A program made the translations under genes and the position numbers. The notes beneath the pieces are model-generated. The model had not been told where the DNA came from. It searched no databases and worked only from the letters and a program-made list of their open reading frames with translations. A DNA stretch of 64,000 nucleotides from Zychaea mexicana (Eukaryota; Mucoromycota; Mucoromycetes; Mucorales; Lichtheimiaceae): positions 1 through 64,000 of the forward strand of contig NW_026516771.1 of the NCBI RefSeq assembly GCF_025766255.1, in the 5' to 3' direction. How positions within the stretch are numbered: position 1 is the stretch's first letter; each line of letters starts with the position of its first letter. Of this stretch, positions 25,296 to 36,605 are shown in pieces.

Positions 25296-26711
25296 TTACT
25301 TTTTTTTCTTTTTCTTTTGGGATGATAGCTCCTTGATACAACGATTGCATTGGCAATCAAAATAGTAATCTTGGCGCAGTAATTGGCGTCGCGTGGATAC
25401 AGGTAAAGATGAATCAATGTAGGATATCGTGAGCGGGTCACCTGCATTGACGTGTCGGATGGTTCGGATCACCATTGTCCGAAAAGTCCCACGGGTCTGA
25501 GAAAACACGTCCGGGTAGTAGTAGTAGTAATGGCTGATTTCATCATCATTTCCACAACTACTACTATCATCAGAACCTTCTTTTTCCTTCTCGGTCAGCA
25601 GCAGCAGCAGTTCGGATTCCAAGTCTTGTTGTTGCTCAGCAAATTGCTCTGCTTCACAGTTGTTATTGCAATCGTGATTAAAGAGAGATACCAAAGGAAA
25701 TAAGGCTAAATTACATAATACATATATATTCATGTGATGAAATGCTTTAGTTTAGATTCCTTTGGCTAAGCTTTTCAAATGTGTTGTTTGACTAAAAACC
25801 ATACCTCGTGCGACTGGACCGCTATTACTGTTACTGCTGCTACTGCTGCTCTTGTGCTTCTTATCCTTATTACTACTAACACTATCATCACTAGTAGCAC
25901 TGAGATAGATCCCGAATCCATTCGATTCGATCTTTGAAATGAGATGCGCGATATCAGAAGTGTCGGTGTACTTGTCAACCAACTGAGATTCCAAGAACAG
26001 CTGGATGCGATGCCAATCGTGTCGAACCGACTCATCCCAATCATTATAGTGTGATTCGAGTGCTTCTACTTGCTCAAAAGTAGATAAGAATGGGGTATTG
26101 TCGTTGTTGTCGTTGATGATTGTTTGTTGTTCTTGTTCACGTTGCCAATAGATGAGGAGGACCAACTTTGCAACGCTTTTTTCATGCCTGTCGACCTTTT
26201 TCAAGGTGGCCAGTTTTCGAAGTGCTGAACAAATCCATTGACCGGTATGTCGTCCGGGACAGTATTGCTCGTAACATACTTGACTGCAAAAGTAAACTTG
26301 ATCACAACCATGACAGTGTGTAGAGAAATATCGCGTTGGATGAACACACACGCAACGCGCACAGATCCGTTTTTTGAAGCTGTCAAAAATTGCTTCTCTG
26401 CTGAGGTTAGCTTCCGCCACCGGGGCCCTCCGTTTTACTATTTCACAACGATTACCTGTGGCATATGGATAGACCTGTTTTTTTTTTGTTGTGTTGTGTA
26501 GAGGAGAGTAAGATATAAGCTGCCATTTTCTTTGTCGTACCGGTATCTCTCTATTTCGCTTTTTTTTTTTTCGTTCGTTTAAGGCCCTTACATGGAATAA
26601 AGTTGTGCCTGAGGGTAAAGATTCTTTCGCAATAAACTCACGCCCCTTTCCAGGGGTTGTTTGTACAATGACATGCGGCGATGAGCTTGAAAGCGATTCC
26701 AAGATTGACAT
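25296..26711 (-). CDS. SET-MYND domain protein (SMYD-like)
   Basis: Putative protein-lysine methyltransferase with a MYND zinc finger inserted in the SET domain. I read four exons: 26711-26592, 26474-26456, about 26395-25805, 25705-25296, giving about 379 residues. The start has a SET-N segment (TTPGKGREFIAKESL), a 19-nt exon with the typical VYPYAT, a MYND finger (CARCVCVHPTRYFSTHCHGC, CSQVCYEQYC), and the SET core LVSLFNHDCNNNC, then DPLTISYID. The post-SET cysteines are CQCNRC. The acceptor of the third exon is uncertain: keeping the frame requires AG at 26396 or 26393, neither in a strong context. A Ser/Asn-rich insert and a Glu/Ser/Tyr loop expand the SET domain. The substrate is unknown. 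The C-terminal TPR-like region of animal SMYDs is short or absent. Confidence 0.8.
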
Positions 26712-26922
26712 TTTTCTTTTTTTTTGAGAGAGAGAAGAAAAGAAGAAAAGGTGTGAGAGGAATTTTTTATTGGTTAAGGTTATATATTTAGGCGTGATGG
26801 GGCCGGGAGGAGGATGTAAAAATAAAGCCAGCCAAAGGATATATACACAGTGAGGGAGATTAATCGGTCAATGATAATAATGATAATAAGAGTAATATAT
26901 TGCTGTACTAGGACACAAGCGA

Positions 26923-27887
26923 CTATGCTGCTAGGCGACGGTCGCTGTTGCTACTGTAGTGATGGTACTGATGAAAAGGAGGTGGCAATACGTTTGCATT
27001 GCCGACTGGCGTAAAAGCCGATCTCCGTGGTGGGCTTGGTGGTAGCGATGATGATGACGCAGACGGTATGGTGGTTGATAGATTTCTGTTGTTGCTATTA
27101 TTAGATATCAATGCTGATGTAGATGTTGGCGTAGGAATGGCCCTTGATAGTGTCGTTGGAGATGCTGGAATCAGTGAATCGCCACAGATATCTTCTGTTT
27201 CGGCGAATGATGCGGCGTAGTTGTTGTTGTTATTGTTGTAGATGGTTGCCACTGCGGGAAAAGAAGAACATCCTACTGGAACATGGCTAAAGTAAATAAA
27301 AATCAAGTCAGCTCTCAAAAATAGTCAGAGATCTCATTTGCGGCACCCCCCCCCACCCCGCAACATACCTGCTACTACTGCTACTACTGCTACTGCTGTT
27401 GTGATATTGCTCATGTCTGGATAATGTGGTTTTCCGCGTAAATGTCTTTTGACAGACTTTACAAGTGTACGGACGAAAGCCGCTATGAACTCGACGATGG
27501 CGTGCCAATGATGATGACTAAAAACAAATACTTGAATCTGTCAGTTATCTTAAAGCAGCAAGTAATAGTAGTAGTAGTAGTAGTTTGCGCAAAAAAATAA
27601 AATAATATATCAAGATGGTTTACATCACTAAAGGAACGTTGGCACGTTTCGATTTCACAGACGTGTGGCCTTTCACCAGTGTGTGTACGTCGGTGTACAT
27701 TTTTAGCACTGCGTTGTATGAACTGCTTGTTGCACCCGGGCCAGTCGCAGCGGTACGGGCGCTCGCCGGTATGGATTCGTTCGTGGCGTTGAAAGTCACT
27801 GCGCCTGACGAACGATTTTTGACAGTCGTGCCATCCACATACGTAGCGTCGATCTGTCATGTAGAGCAACTGAGCAACCTTCATCAT
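26923..27887 (-). CDS. Four-finger C2H2 zinc-finger transcription factor
   Basis: Nuclear DNA-binding protein with four tandem C2H2 fingers. Exons 27887-27624, 27517-27369 and 27286-26923 encode 258 residues. Fingers: CGWHDCQKSFVRRSDFQRH, CDWPGCNKQFIQRSAKNVH, CEIETCQRSF + SSSLARHRRVH (joined across the first intron) and CKVCQKTFTRKTTLSRH. TGERP-type linkers lie between the first three and SGFRP before the fourth. The C-terminal half is Ser/Asn/Pro-rich and could be a regulatory or activation region. I chose the MMKVAQLL start at 27887; the upstream extension to 28088 is a translated ACA/GAGA repeat. The first intron cuts the third finger. The family resembles ascomycete Zap1/Ace1-like or Krüppel-type factors, but I cannot name an orthologue. 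Confidence 0.88.
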
Positions 27888-30473
27888 GTAGCCAATAGAG
27901 AGAGTGGATGGTGTTGTTGTTGTTGTTGTTGTTGTTGTTGAACTTTGTTCGTTTCGTTTGTTTGGAAGGTGTTTATACGTTATAAAGAGGAACAGAGGGC
28001 AGAATGTGCTATCAAATATAAAGAAAAGGAAAGAGAGAGAGAGAGAGAGAAAAGAGAAAGTAGTCAAAAGGCTAGGCTTTTTATACATGAACTAAAGCGG
28101 GTTTCCTCTTTTGGATGGGTAGTGGTCGGGGGTGGGGGTGTTGGGTGGCAGCAGAGAAAGAGAGAGAGAAAAAGTGGGTTTGTCACAGGACCGTCAGAGA
28201 CTTGACATATGTTGTGTTTCAAAAGCACTAAAGAGCTCCTCAGATATATTATAGTCCGGTGCAGGCATGATAGAAGACTCTGTAAGCCCAGCAGACAAGT
28301 AGTGTATATGCGTAGTACACAAATTGACAATCCCAAGTGAATACTGCGCGCGTGTATGTAAAGCCAAGTTGGTATGTGTGTTCTCCCCCCCCCCAAGAAC
28401 CTGTCTCTCTCTCCGAACTCTTTTCTTCTCTCTTCCACCCCTTTCCCTTTCCGTAAAGATTTAAACAACCACTTGCTCCTATCTTTTGCCCAAACGTTAA
28501 GAAAGCAACAAAAAGGTCATGGGGGGGGGGGGGTTGGGTGGGGTGGGGAGAGGAGGAGAAAGAGTGGGCGGAATAAAACAAGTAAAATGTGTGTACGTGA
28601 CCCAAACAAACTTGCAACCTCGCTCACTCGCTCAAGTACACATACAGCACGATATACATAGTGTATACACGAGGGCGTAAATGACGAAATGAGAAAAAGG
28701 TGAAAGCCAGATCTGAAGAGGTGTACAAACAAAGGCCCGTGCATGTAGCACGACCCACAACTGTTCTTTGACGACCTCTCTCGCTCTCTCGCTCTCTCTC
28801 TCTCCTCTATGTAGGGCTGTTGCCGATAAAAGAATGTTCAAGGGTGATCCCAGGGTGTTGGATTTCCCTTCTTTGTCTGAGGAGCATCGTCGCGATGATA
28901 AGTGATCAAGCATCGTCACCTTATTTTATAATATAATTATTTAGGGCGCAAAAGAAAATAAAGAAAACAATAACAAAGAAAAGGAGAGAGAGAGAGAGAA
29001 AGGCGTGTGGACCCTTCTTGTACCATCAAAGTTTGCTCTATGTCTTGGTATATATATATATATATATGTTGACCCTGATGTGAGCGGAAAGTCCATACAC
29101 GTTCAAGTAGTAGTAGTAAGCAGTGGTCAGGAACTAGTGATGGAGACATTCATATACATTGAAACGAAGATCTGATGTCATGTATGTAATCTATAACATC
29201 TTGTTTGTATGCGACCGCAATGAGGGGGTGGGTTTGTGGCGTTTTCTTCTGCCTTTGACATAACAGCTCCATGATCCTTATCCATTAGATGGCCAAAGTA
29301 GTAGTTACTATGTATTGATGTGGCACACATGTAGGCTCTAAACTGGTAGCAGCAAGATAGCGGTACTACACTATGAAATGATGATTAGAAGGGGAGCTTG
29401 TTCATTATTAATTATACAGATGAGTAATCTGCAACCCGCACTCATCAACTTCCTGCACATGGTATGTGGACGATCAGATTCATTGTGTACCGCTTTTGTT
29501 GATAGTGCTAACCACAGGACCGAATCTTTTTCTTCACTGTATGTGTTTCAGCTTGTTGTATTACATACTGTTTGTTATTAACACGTTAAACTCGCTCTCA
29601 CTCTATACTCAGCCGGGGTGCAAACAATGTTTTATTTTCATCATCTCGGGTAATAACTGCTGATACATATTTTGCATTGCTGAGTAGAACAACATACGAT
29701 ATATCTTGATATCTATCACAGCAAGCTCCAGCATGTATCATGTACACAGTAACAGTATAGAGCAGCATGCATCACACACTTCGGAACAACCCTATTCAAC
29801 CAATGATTCCGTAGTCAACTGTCCACCTACATGGTGAAGAAGTAATAATACATCCAATTGTTAGGGATCAATCTTGTTTGTTTGCTCCCTGCGCGCGCTA
29901 AACAAGTACATGCATTTCCACATGATGATGACTATTTCTGAGGATGATACTATCCCGTCGTTGCATGTGTGTGACATTGCTACACCTGGTGCTTTTCCCT
30001 TCTGAATTCGACAACAAATTCTATCTTGGCATAACAGTATGATGGATCTATACGATGCCTTGCTTCTTTCGACCCTACTTTCTAAAAAAAAGAATATGCG
30101 TGCACATCCATCACTTTTATAGTACCTCTTTGCACTTGCGCACACACTGACAGTAAACGTTCCTGAAGAGAAACCTTTCTGAACGGTGGTGGAGGAGATC
30201 TCCGCTTTGCAAAAAGCTATTTTTTTTTTCATCGGGCTGATTTTTTTTGGTACACCACCGGCACCCCCCCCCTCGAGCTCTGCTTACTCTATCTCATCTT
30301 GTGCATTTATGCCGTCCGCGCTCCAAACAGCATGTAACCCGTTTAGTCATGCCAATAGTAATGCACACCATTATTCACGCTGGCATCCACTCTTTGCATG
30401 TGTGAAATGCTTTTACGATGGTTTCATACGGCACCAAGGACCTTTGGAACAACGTCGTCGGCCTTGCAGCAAT
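27888..30473. other. 2.6-kb intergenic region with microsatellites
   Basis: No gene recognised. It contains GA/CT tracts (28036-28050, 28153-28170, 28780-28803, 28983-29000), a poly-G/C run (28520-28532) and a (TA)n at 29050-29066. The part next to 27887 is the leader and promoter of the C2H2 gene. Short frames here are mostly translated microsatellite. The pyrimidine-rich stretches may belong to long UTRs. Confidence 0.5.
28078..28085 (-). promoter_or_regulatory. TATA box upstream of the C2H2 factor
   Basis: The minus strand reads TATAAAAA about 190 nt upstream of the chosen ATG (27887). This leaves room for a GAGA/ACA-rich 5' leader. Motif seen; promoter role inferred. Confidence 0.45.
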
Positions 30474-31664
30474 ATGGCACGTTCTATGTACAATCTACAA
30501 CGCGTCATTGATCAAGTTATGCAGAACCAATTAGCACTTGAACAACTTGAACATGGCCTTGATGATCCTGCTACTACTACTACCGCCCTGGAGGGGGGAC
30601 AGCGAGGACGACGACGTGATGAAGCAGTAATGACAGTGACGCCATGGTCTGCCGTGGAAGACCCAGTAGAAAAAGTTCATTACGATACTTCCAGACATAG
30701 TAATAGTACTGACGCCGAAAAGCAACAACAAAAGCTGGTGGAACTGTTGCAAGCAGAACATGAGCAGGAGCTACAACGACTGACGGAACAACATGAAGCT
30801 GCGTTCAGTCGGCTGACACGACAACACGAGGAAGCTACGAGACGCTTACGGCGAGAGCAGCAGCAGGCGTTGGATCGAATCGAACAGCACTACAAGGACC
30901 AGCTGACTGAACAAGAAGAGATGCATCAATCACGGATCCATACGGTAGAACAACAATTGGCCAATGAGGTGCTACGTAAAAAACAGTTGGATTTACTGGT
31001 TCGAGAGAATGGTGACGAGATCAAGCGGATCATGACCGAGCTCGTGGACCAACAAGATCAAGTAGTGGCATTGGAAACAAAACTGGCGTACCGTCCTCCG
31101 GTGCGTCATGCTTTCGTACAAACGGAGCAAGAAGAGAAAGAAGCTTCTGTACAAGTGAACGACGCTGACGTAAATGACGCTGGTCAAAAACACAAAGATG
31201 CTATCGAACAGCAGCAACAACAACACATACAACAATTGCAAGAAGAATTACTAGAACAGGAAGAACGATGGCAAGACAAATTGACGTATTATCGGAACCA
31301 AGTGGAAATCCGGATGCAGCAATTCTATGAGCAAGAGTACATGGTGACACGATTGCAAGAGCATTTGCAGATCATCAAAGAACAGTTGGATAAAAGAAAG
31401 AAGCAAAATACAATACGCGAGCACCGGTTACTGGACATGATGGATCTGGTACAACAGTTACGGGAAGAAAAGGACGAGTTGGCTTCCCAAATAATGTATT
31501 ATCGACAGCAACAACGAAAAGAAGGATGGGGAGAGGAAAAGCATCAACGTCATCGTGATAATAGTAGTAATGGCAATGGTGCTCGTAAAAATAGAAATGG
31601 AATGCAACATCAAGGAACAACAACAACAACAACAACAGTTGCTACAGTGCCATGTACTACCTAG
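30474..31664 (+). CDS. Coiled-coil protein of unknown function, 396 aa
   Basis: A single-exon frame. I use the ATG at 30474 (MARSMYNLQRVIDQVMQNQL); the same frame stays open back to 30186, but that part has a different composition. From about residue 85 to 340 the sequence is dominated by long amphipathic heptads rich in Gln, Glu, Leu and Arg (LLQAEHEQELQRLTEQHEAA, QLQEELLEQEERWQDKL), broken near 205-240 by a less helical segment. The tail is Asn/Gly/Arg-rich, then poly-Thr. No catalytic or binding domain is recognised. It could be a cytoskeletal, spindle-pole or trafficking tether. Its stop lies only 11 nt from the stop of the convergent MERIT40 gene. Confidence 0.75.
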   Translation: MARSMYNLQRVIDQVMQNQLALEQLEHGLDDPATTTTALEGGQRGRRRDEAVMTVTPWSAVEDPVEKVHYDTSRHSNSTDAEKQQQKLVELLQAEHEQELQRLTEQHEAAFSRLTRQHEEATRRLRREQQQALDRIEQHYKDQLTEQEEMHQSRIHTVEQQLANEVLRKKQLDLLVRENGDEIKRIMTELVDQQDQVVALETKLAYRPPVRHAFVQTEQEEKEASVQVNDADVNDAGQKHKDAIEQQQQQHIQQLQEELLEQEERWQDKLTYYRNQVEIRMQQFYEQEYMVTRLQEHLQIIKEQLDKRKKQNTIREHRLLDMMDLVQQLREEKDELASQIMYYRQQQRKEGWGEEKHQRHRDNSSNGNGARKNRNGMQHQGTTTTTTTVATVPCTT

Positions 31665-31675
31665 TGCCTTTTCTT

Positions 31676-32822
31676 TTAATCTGACAAATAAATGGTTTCG
31701 GGTCGTTTCATTTCTGATGTGACGAGATCGTTGATACGTTCTTGATCACCACGTTGAAGTGGATGAGCAGTCAATTGAGCCATGGCTTTGGTCATTGAAC
31801 TACGGCCGAGCTTGGAAAATTCAAAGTACCAACTTGATACGACATGGGGTTCTATGTTTACCCAAAAGTCATACACAGCCTAACATGGATGATAACAAAA
31901 TATATATTTTCTCTCTCTCGAGAGAGAGATATGTCACCATTGAAAAAGTGTTGCTTGCCACGGGGGAAAGAAGAAATCTTTTCTTTTTTTTTTTTACCTG
32001 ACAAAGCTCGCTATCACGCGCTGGACCATGAAGAAACATCAAATCAAATGCGAAATTGGAACAGTTGCGTATCCAAGCGTAGTCTTGACCAAGAGGTTGA
32101 GGCATCACGTCCGTTCGTCCATAAAACACAATGGCGTGAACAAGACGGTTGTGAACGTCATTGTTCAATGCGGCATTTTCACTAATGACCCTGTACAAAC
32201 TGTCGGTATCTGGGCCGCTAGCTCAAGTTAAAAACAAGACACATATATTCTCATATCTCCAAGAAAATGCAATATATACCGAATGTCGAGCAGTGCTCAT
32301 GGGTAACGAGACTTGCAAGGTTTTTATGGATGACTCTTGGTTCAGAAGTAAAGTTCATCATCTATCATAATGGTTTAATACAAAAGTATACACACACACC
32401 TTGTATTACATACCCAATAAGCTTTTTCCATCATGCCAACAATGGCATAGGTATCTTTCGGGGCCAAAATCCTGTTGGTGGCAATGTATCGCTTGATTAA
32501 AAGGATCACCGTGTCCAGGCGCGAGCTATCAACATTACACGTTATCATTTCAGCTCTATCTCTGTGTGTGTGTGTGTGTTATTTTGATCGGTCTCTTGCT
32601 TGCCTTGCTTCCTTCAGGTTTTGATGAACGCCACCATCAATGGTAGGACAAATGGTTTCATTCATTTCGCCCGACACATCGACACAAAAGATCTAGATTT
32701 GCTTTTTTTCTGTTAATCAATGTCATAACATAAACAGTGAAGGCAAAGAAAGATTTTTAATATATTTGAGAGAGGACAATTACAATGTGTCGAGGCACAG
32801 CACGTTGAAGTTGCACTGACAT
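31676..32822 (-). CDS. MERIT40/BABAM1-like vWA protein (BRISC / BRCA1-A subunit)
   Basis: Homologue of MERIT40, the von Willebrand A-like scaffold of BRISC and BRCA1-A, the complexes that place the K63-specific deubiquitinase BRCC36. Six exons (32822-32784, 32692-32604, 32525-32414, 32361-32280, 32221-31998, 31879-31676) give 249 residues. The vWA start IIFCVDVSGEMNETICPTI has a DxSxE metal-site-like motif. Then come a helix LDTVILLIKRYIATNRILAP, a strand-loop YWMMNFTSEPRV, NRLVHAIVFYGRTDVMPQPL and NFAFDLMFLHGP. The C-terminal MAQLTAHPLQRGDQE closely resembles the LLAHPLQR motif of animal MERIT40. Intron 2 (32526-32603) begins with GC, not GT. Recognition is from family memory; a generic vWA protein is the alternative. 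Confidence 0.75.
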
Positions 32823-33032
32823 GAGGAGATAGCCAGATATTTTTCTTTTTCTTTTTCAGCGCGTGTCAAAGTGGGGAAAGAAAGATAAAAAATGTTCGGT
32901 GGGGAGGGGGGAAATAACAGTAGTAAGGGTACTTGTTGGAAAAAATATACATATATATAAAGCGGTATTGTATAATGATGAATTGTATAGAGGAGATAAG
33001 GATATATGTATGTTTGTACTGAGATCTAGCCC

Positions 33033-35574
33033 TCAAGACCACTTAGTAGTAGCAGTAGTGGTATTGGTAGTCGACGAAGAAGAAGAAGTAGAAGAAGACG
33101 CAGTGTGATTGCTTGTTGATGTTGTCGCCGTCTGTGGGTTTACTGCGCACCTAGTAAAGGTAAAGAACATGACCACATGCGTGAGTAATCATCTTTCCTA
33201 TTCGTGGGGGATATAAAAAAGATAACAAATGCATAATGGTGGCACCTTACATCCAAATGCGTGTCTTGTAAACCTTGAAAAGCTCACGGACCAATTCCCG
33301 AAAGTCAATGCGTCGTTCAGCATTAAAGTAAAAAGTCAACTTGCGACGGTCCCTGCGGTTTAATATAGAATTGGTGAGACGGGAATGGACAAATACAATT
33401 TGCGTATATACACCGTCGTTCGTGAGCTTTCTTACCACTGATACTCGGCATCCACTACATCCATACGCAACTTTTTTTGCTTGATCTTTTGTTGACACAC
33501 GGCCAAGGCGCTTTGTTCGTCTTGCTTCTTGAGCAAAAGCTGGTTCACTTCATCGGGTTGTGCTAGACGATAAATCTGTTTGACATGGTGTTGGCTACTA
33601 CCGTTACTATTACTATTACTGTTGGTGCTGTTCAATATGGCTGCTGCTGTTGCTGAAGAGGAAGAGGAGTGCGATATCGAATTGGATGGTTGTGGTGATT
33701 CTTCTTCTGCTGCTGCTGCTGCTGCTGGAAAAGCACCATTATTATTGCTGTTGTTGTGGTGGTGGCTGCTACTGTTCTTTTGTGATTGGAGTAGTGTCAC
33801 CTGTTCTGAAGACACACTGTCCATCGCCACTTTGCCTAGGTCTTTCCCACGATCTGCTTCCACAATCACCAAGTCGCCGACCTTGGGCCTTTTCTTTGGG
33901 TCGGATACGCAAAAGAAATCGGTACGACCGGCTTTGAATTCTACCAAGTAGAGTGAATCGTTGTTGTTGTTGTTGCTCTTCTCGGCTGCTGCTTTTTGTG
34001 TATGTTGTGCTTGTTGCTCGGATGTCGAGGCTTTTTCAGGAGTAGTGGTGGCTGATATCGTTGGGACGTTGCTCGTAACGGTTGTTGCTATTGTTGCAAA
34101 AGTAGCACTCGTTTTTGCGGTAACGTTGGGAGGCGGTGATGAAGAAGAAGAAGAAGAAGCAACTACTGTTGCTGCTTCTGTACAAGCTGTAGTCGCTGCA
34201 GTACTCGCACTACGGGTAATAGGATTTTTTTCAATGGCAGCAGCAGCATTCAAAGGGGTCGTCGCTAGCTCGTGGGTTGTAAGAGTTGTAGTCGTGACAG
34301 GAGTAGTTTGTTCTTCGGGTACTTTTTGCAAGTACGGTGGAGGCATATAATTGCTACTGCTACTACTGCTACTTCCAAGGATGCTGGGCGATAGTAATGG
34401 TATGGAAGGTGACGGCAGAGGCGACGAAAAGCTCGATAGTTGCTGTTGCTGTTGATGATGCTTTGCTGCTGTAGCAGTGTTCAGCATGAACAGCGGTGGT
34501 GGTGGTGATAGTTCCATACCGCCAACAGGTGTAGGTGGTGGCTGCAAAGGGAAATTGTTGGATGATGCTCCACTGGCCGTTGACGATAGCGAGTTTCTAC
34601 GATTCTGTTGTTGTTGGTGGTGGTGGTGGTGGGAAATGTATGGATTCCTAGAACATTCGTTTTTTGCACGCCAAAGTTAGTTTGGGATCAACTTGTTATC
34701 TGTTCTGTTTTTTTGGGGTGTTTATGTACCCTATATCATACGAAGCAGGGTCCGGAAACGCATAAGGTTGGGAAGCTCGCCGTTGATGTTGATGATGTTG
34801 GAACAGATCCGAGAAGCGTGCATTATTGCTAGTATTGCTTTCGAAAAGCGATGGGTATCGGTGGAAATAATCTTCATGTTGATCTGATGCTCGACGCCCG
34901 TAATGTCTCGTCGCTGTTGGTGTGGTAGCAGTAGTCATGCGTGGTATCGGTGTCAATGGATGTCCACCTCCTCCAGTTAATGCGGGTGGTAGTGCTGTTT
35001 GTATTGGCGGTGGTGGTGGTGGCCAGGCGGAGGAAGAGGGAGTCATAGGTCCAACAAGCCCACCGTCTCCTCTACCTCCTCCAAACGTAGTAAAAGACGA
35101 TGAACCAGATGACTGCGACCGGATGTGTACTCGGCTCATTTGAGCATCCAAACCACTTGTATCTTCTTCCATGGTTGTTTCTAGTCCACCCTTCCCTTGT
35201 CGTTCAATGACGCCACTTCCAAAGTACTCGTAGCCAAAGTTGGTCGGATCTTGACCCATGGAAAAGGAAAGACTTCTAGACCGTGGGTGCTGCTGCTGGT
35301 CAAGGTTGTTGTTGTTGTTGTTGTTGTTGCTTGGATAGGGAACGTTGAAAATGGAAGGGCCCTCCCATTGGAAGGCACCGCCAAAGGATGGCCAATCAGA
35401 TGACGACGATGATGATGATACGGACCGTCGCCGATCTCCTCCTCTCTTTGGCTGAGGGTGTGGTTGTTGCTGAGGATAATGATGATGATGATACTGCTGA
35501 CAGTGCAGTTCGTCGACACTGCTTTGTCGAGGTGGACTGCCGACGATCTTCCATGTCATGTCATGATTATCCAT
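33033..35574 (-). CDS. PSP1 C-terminal domain protein
   Basis: Cytoplasmic low-complexity protein with a PSP1 C-terminal domain, the family of yeast Psp1 (suppressor of DNA polymerase alpha mutants) and bacterial RicT/YaaT. Exons 35574-34742, 34647-33436, 33352-33251 and 33150-33033 give 754 residues. The first ~450 residues are His/Asn/Gln/Ser/Pro-rich, with poly-N and poly-P runs ([10 protein letters not shown] at the exon 1/2 join). The PSP1 core begins near [18 protein letters not shown], continues [18 protein letters not shown], and after a Ser/Asn-rich insert resumes [18 protein letters not shown], then [19 protein letters not shown] and KVYKTRIWM. The third intron falls inside the final Met codon of that motif, and a Ser/Thr-rich tail follows. 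The insert of about 75 residues within the core is unusual. Confidence 0.88.
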
Positions 35575-36605
35575 TCCCGTTGCTTGCTCCTTTGTTTGTT
35601 CACTTGCTCTATTGCCACTGCCGGTGTCGTTATCCTTTATTCAATGTGTCGTGATGAAGATAAGAAATTTGGCGTGGCTTCTTTTCTTTTTTGGTTTGCT
35701 TTATTTCTGTGACCATGTCTCACATATGGAAAGAAGGTGGAAAAACTTACAGTGCCCCAAGAAGCCTAAATTTTAACTTGTTACAATGATTTCTTTTGGA
35801 GTAATAGGGGCAGGGTGGTTTGACAAACGAACCTGAGCCATCATGATATCTTTGGGCCTTTTCTCTGTCAAAAGAGTATGATCAAACGGTGCGCCAGCTA
35901 AAAGGAAGAAATAGAAAAAAAGAAAAAAAAGTAGTGGGGACGGGCGTGTATTTTGGTTTTGTGTTGCGTGAGAGAGAGAGAGAGAGAGAGAGAATAAAAA
36001 GACGATTGTTGAAGCGGGACCTATAAAAAAAAGTGGGCTGCATGAATAGTGTGGCAGGTGGCACCACACACACACGCACACCCGTACAACTCGCACACAC
36101 ACACACACACAACATATGAGAAGAAAGAGAAACTTACGCGCTGTGTATAGTCTCAAGATAGTCGTTTTTAACTTTTATAATGTGAATGGTGCCAGTCTAT
36201 TACACACCATGGAGTGACACCACCCAGTATGTGTGAGAAAGAGAGAGAGTGCAACCGCTCTTCTTTATGTGCAAACCTGAGAGAAACGCGAATTTACCGC
36301 TCGGTTGGGTTCGTGTGTATTGGGTGAAGAAGCTCTGCTTTTCAAATCCGTTGCAACAAAAGCGAGGATTCCTTGAAAGAGTAGCTTTTTAAGAATTTAC
36401 TCTTGCATGCAATGGGTTGGGTAATTTACAGGAATAAGGAACTGGCGAGCGTGTCTGCTTTTGAGAGTGTGGAGGGAAAAACGGTATTTGAGAAAGGCGA
36501 GAAAATGATTGTGGGCACAACTACCACACACAAACATAACATTATGCGGGAAACAGATACCAATTACGGTAAATCACTATTACTATCACCCTTGCCGCCA
36601 TCCAG
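35575..36605. other. PSP1 gene leader and promoter region
   Basis: About 1 kb between the BAG-domain gene and the PSP1-domain gene. It has GA (35970-35994) and CA (36063-36112) repeats. On the minus strand a TATA box (36174-36181) is followed by a GTAAGT donor (about 36137) and, after a T-rich tract, an acceptor at about 35900. A short frame in the downstream piece (ATG at 35842 ending 35773) could be an uORF. I read this as a spliced 5' leader of the PSP1 gene rather than a separate gene. Confidence 0.4.
36174..36181 (-). promoter_or_regulatory. TATA box, probably for the PSP1-domain gene
   Basis: TATAAAAG on the minus strand, preceding the spliced leader described above. It is about 600 nt from the PSP1 start codon, so the assignment depends on that leader being real. 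Confidence 0.35.

Noticed and set aside
24787..25356. 189-codon minus-strand ORF opposite TAF1
   Set aside because: It is the antisense shadow of the TAF1 Ala/Pro/Thr tail and zinc knuckle region, with homopolymer runs and no own features.
30186..30473. Longer start for the coiled-coil protein
   Set aside because: The extension has unrelated composition, including poly-Phe and poly-Pro from T and C runs, and precedes a reasonable ATG. Kept only as a possibility in the feature text.
33580..34350. Plus-strand ORFs opposite the PSP1 gene
   Set aside because: Poly-Leu, poly-Cys and poly-Val runs are mirror images of CAA/AAC/GCA repeats in the real minus-strand gene.
35773..36156. 127-codon minus ORF with CVCVCVR run as a membrane protein
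   Set aside because: The hydrophobic Cys/Val part is a translated (CA)n repeat. The downstream piece has donor and acceptor signals and fits a spliced leader better.
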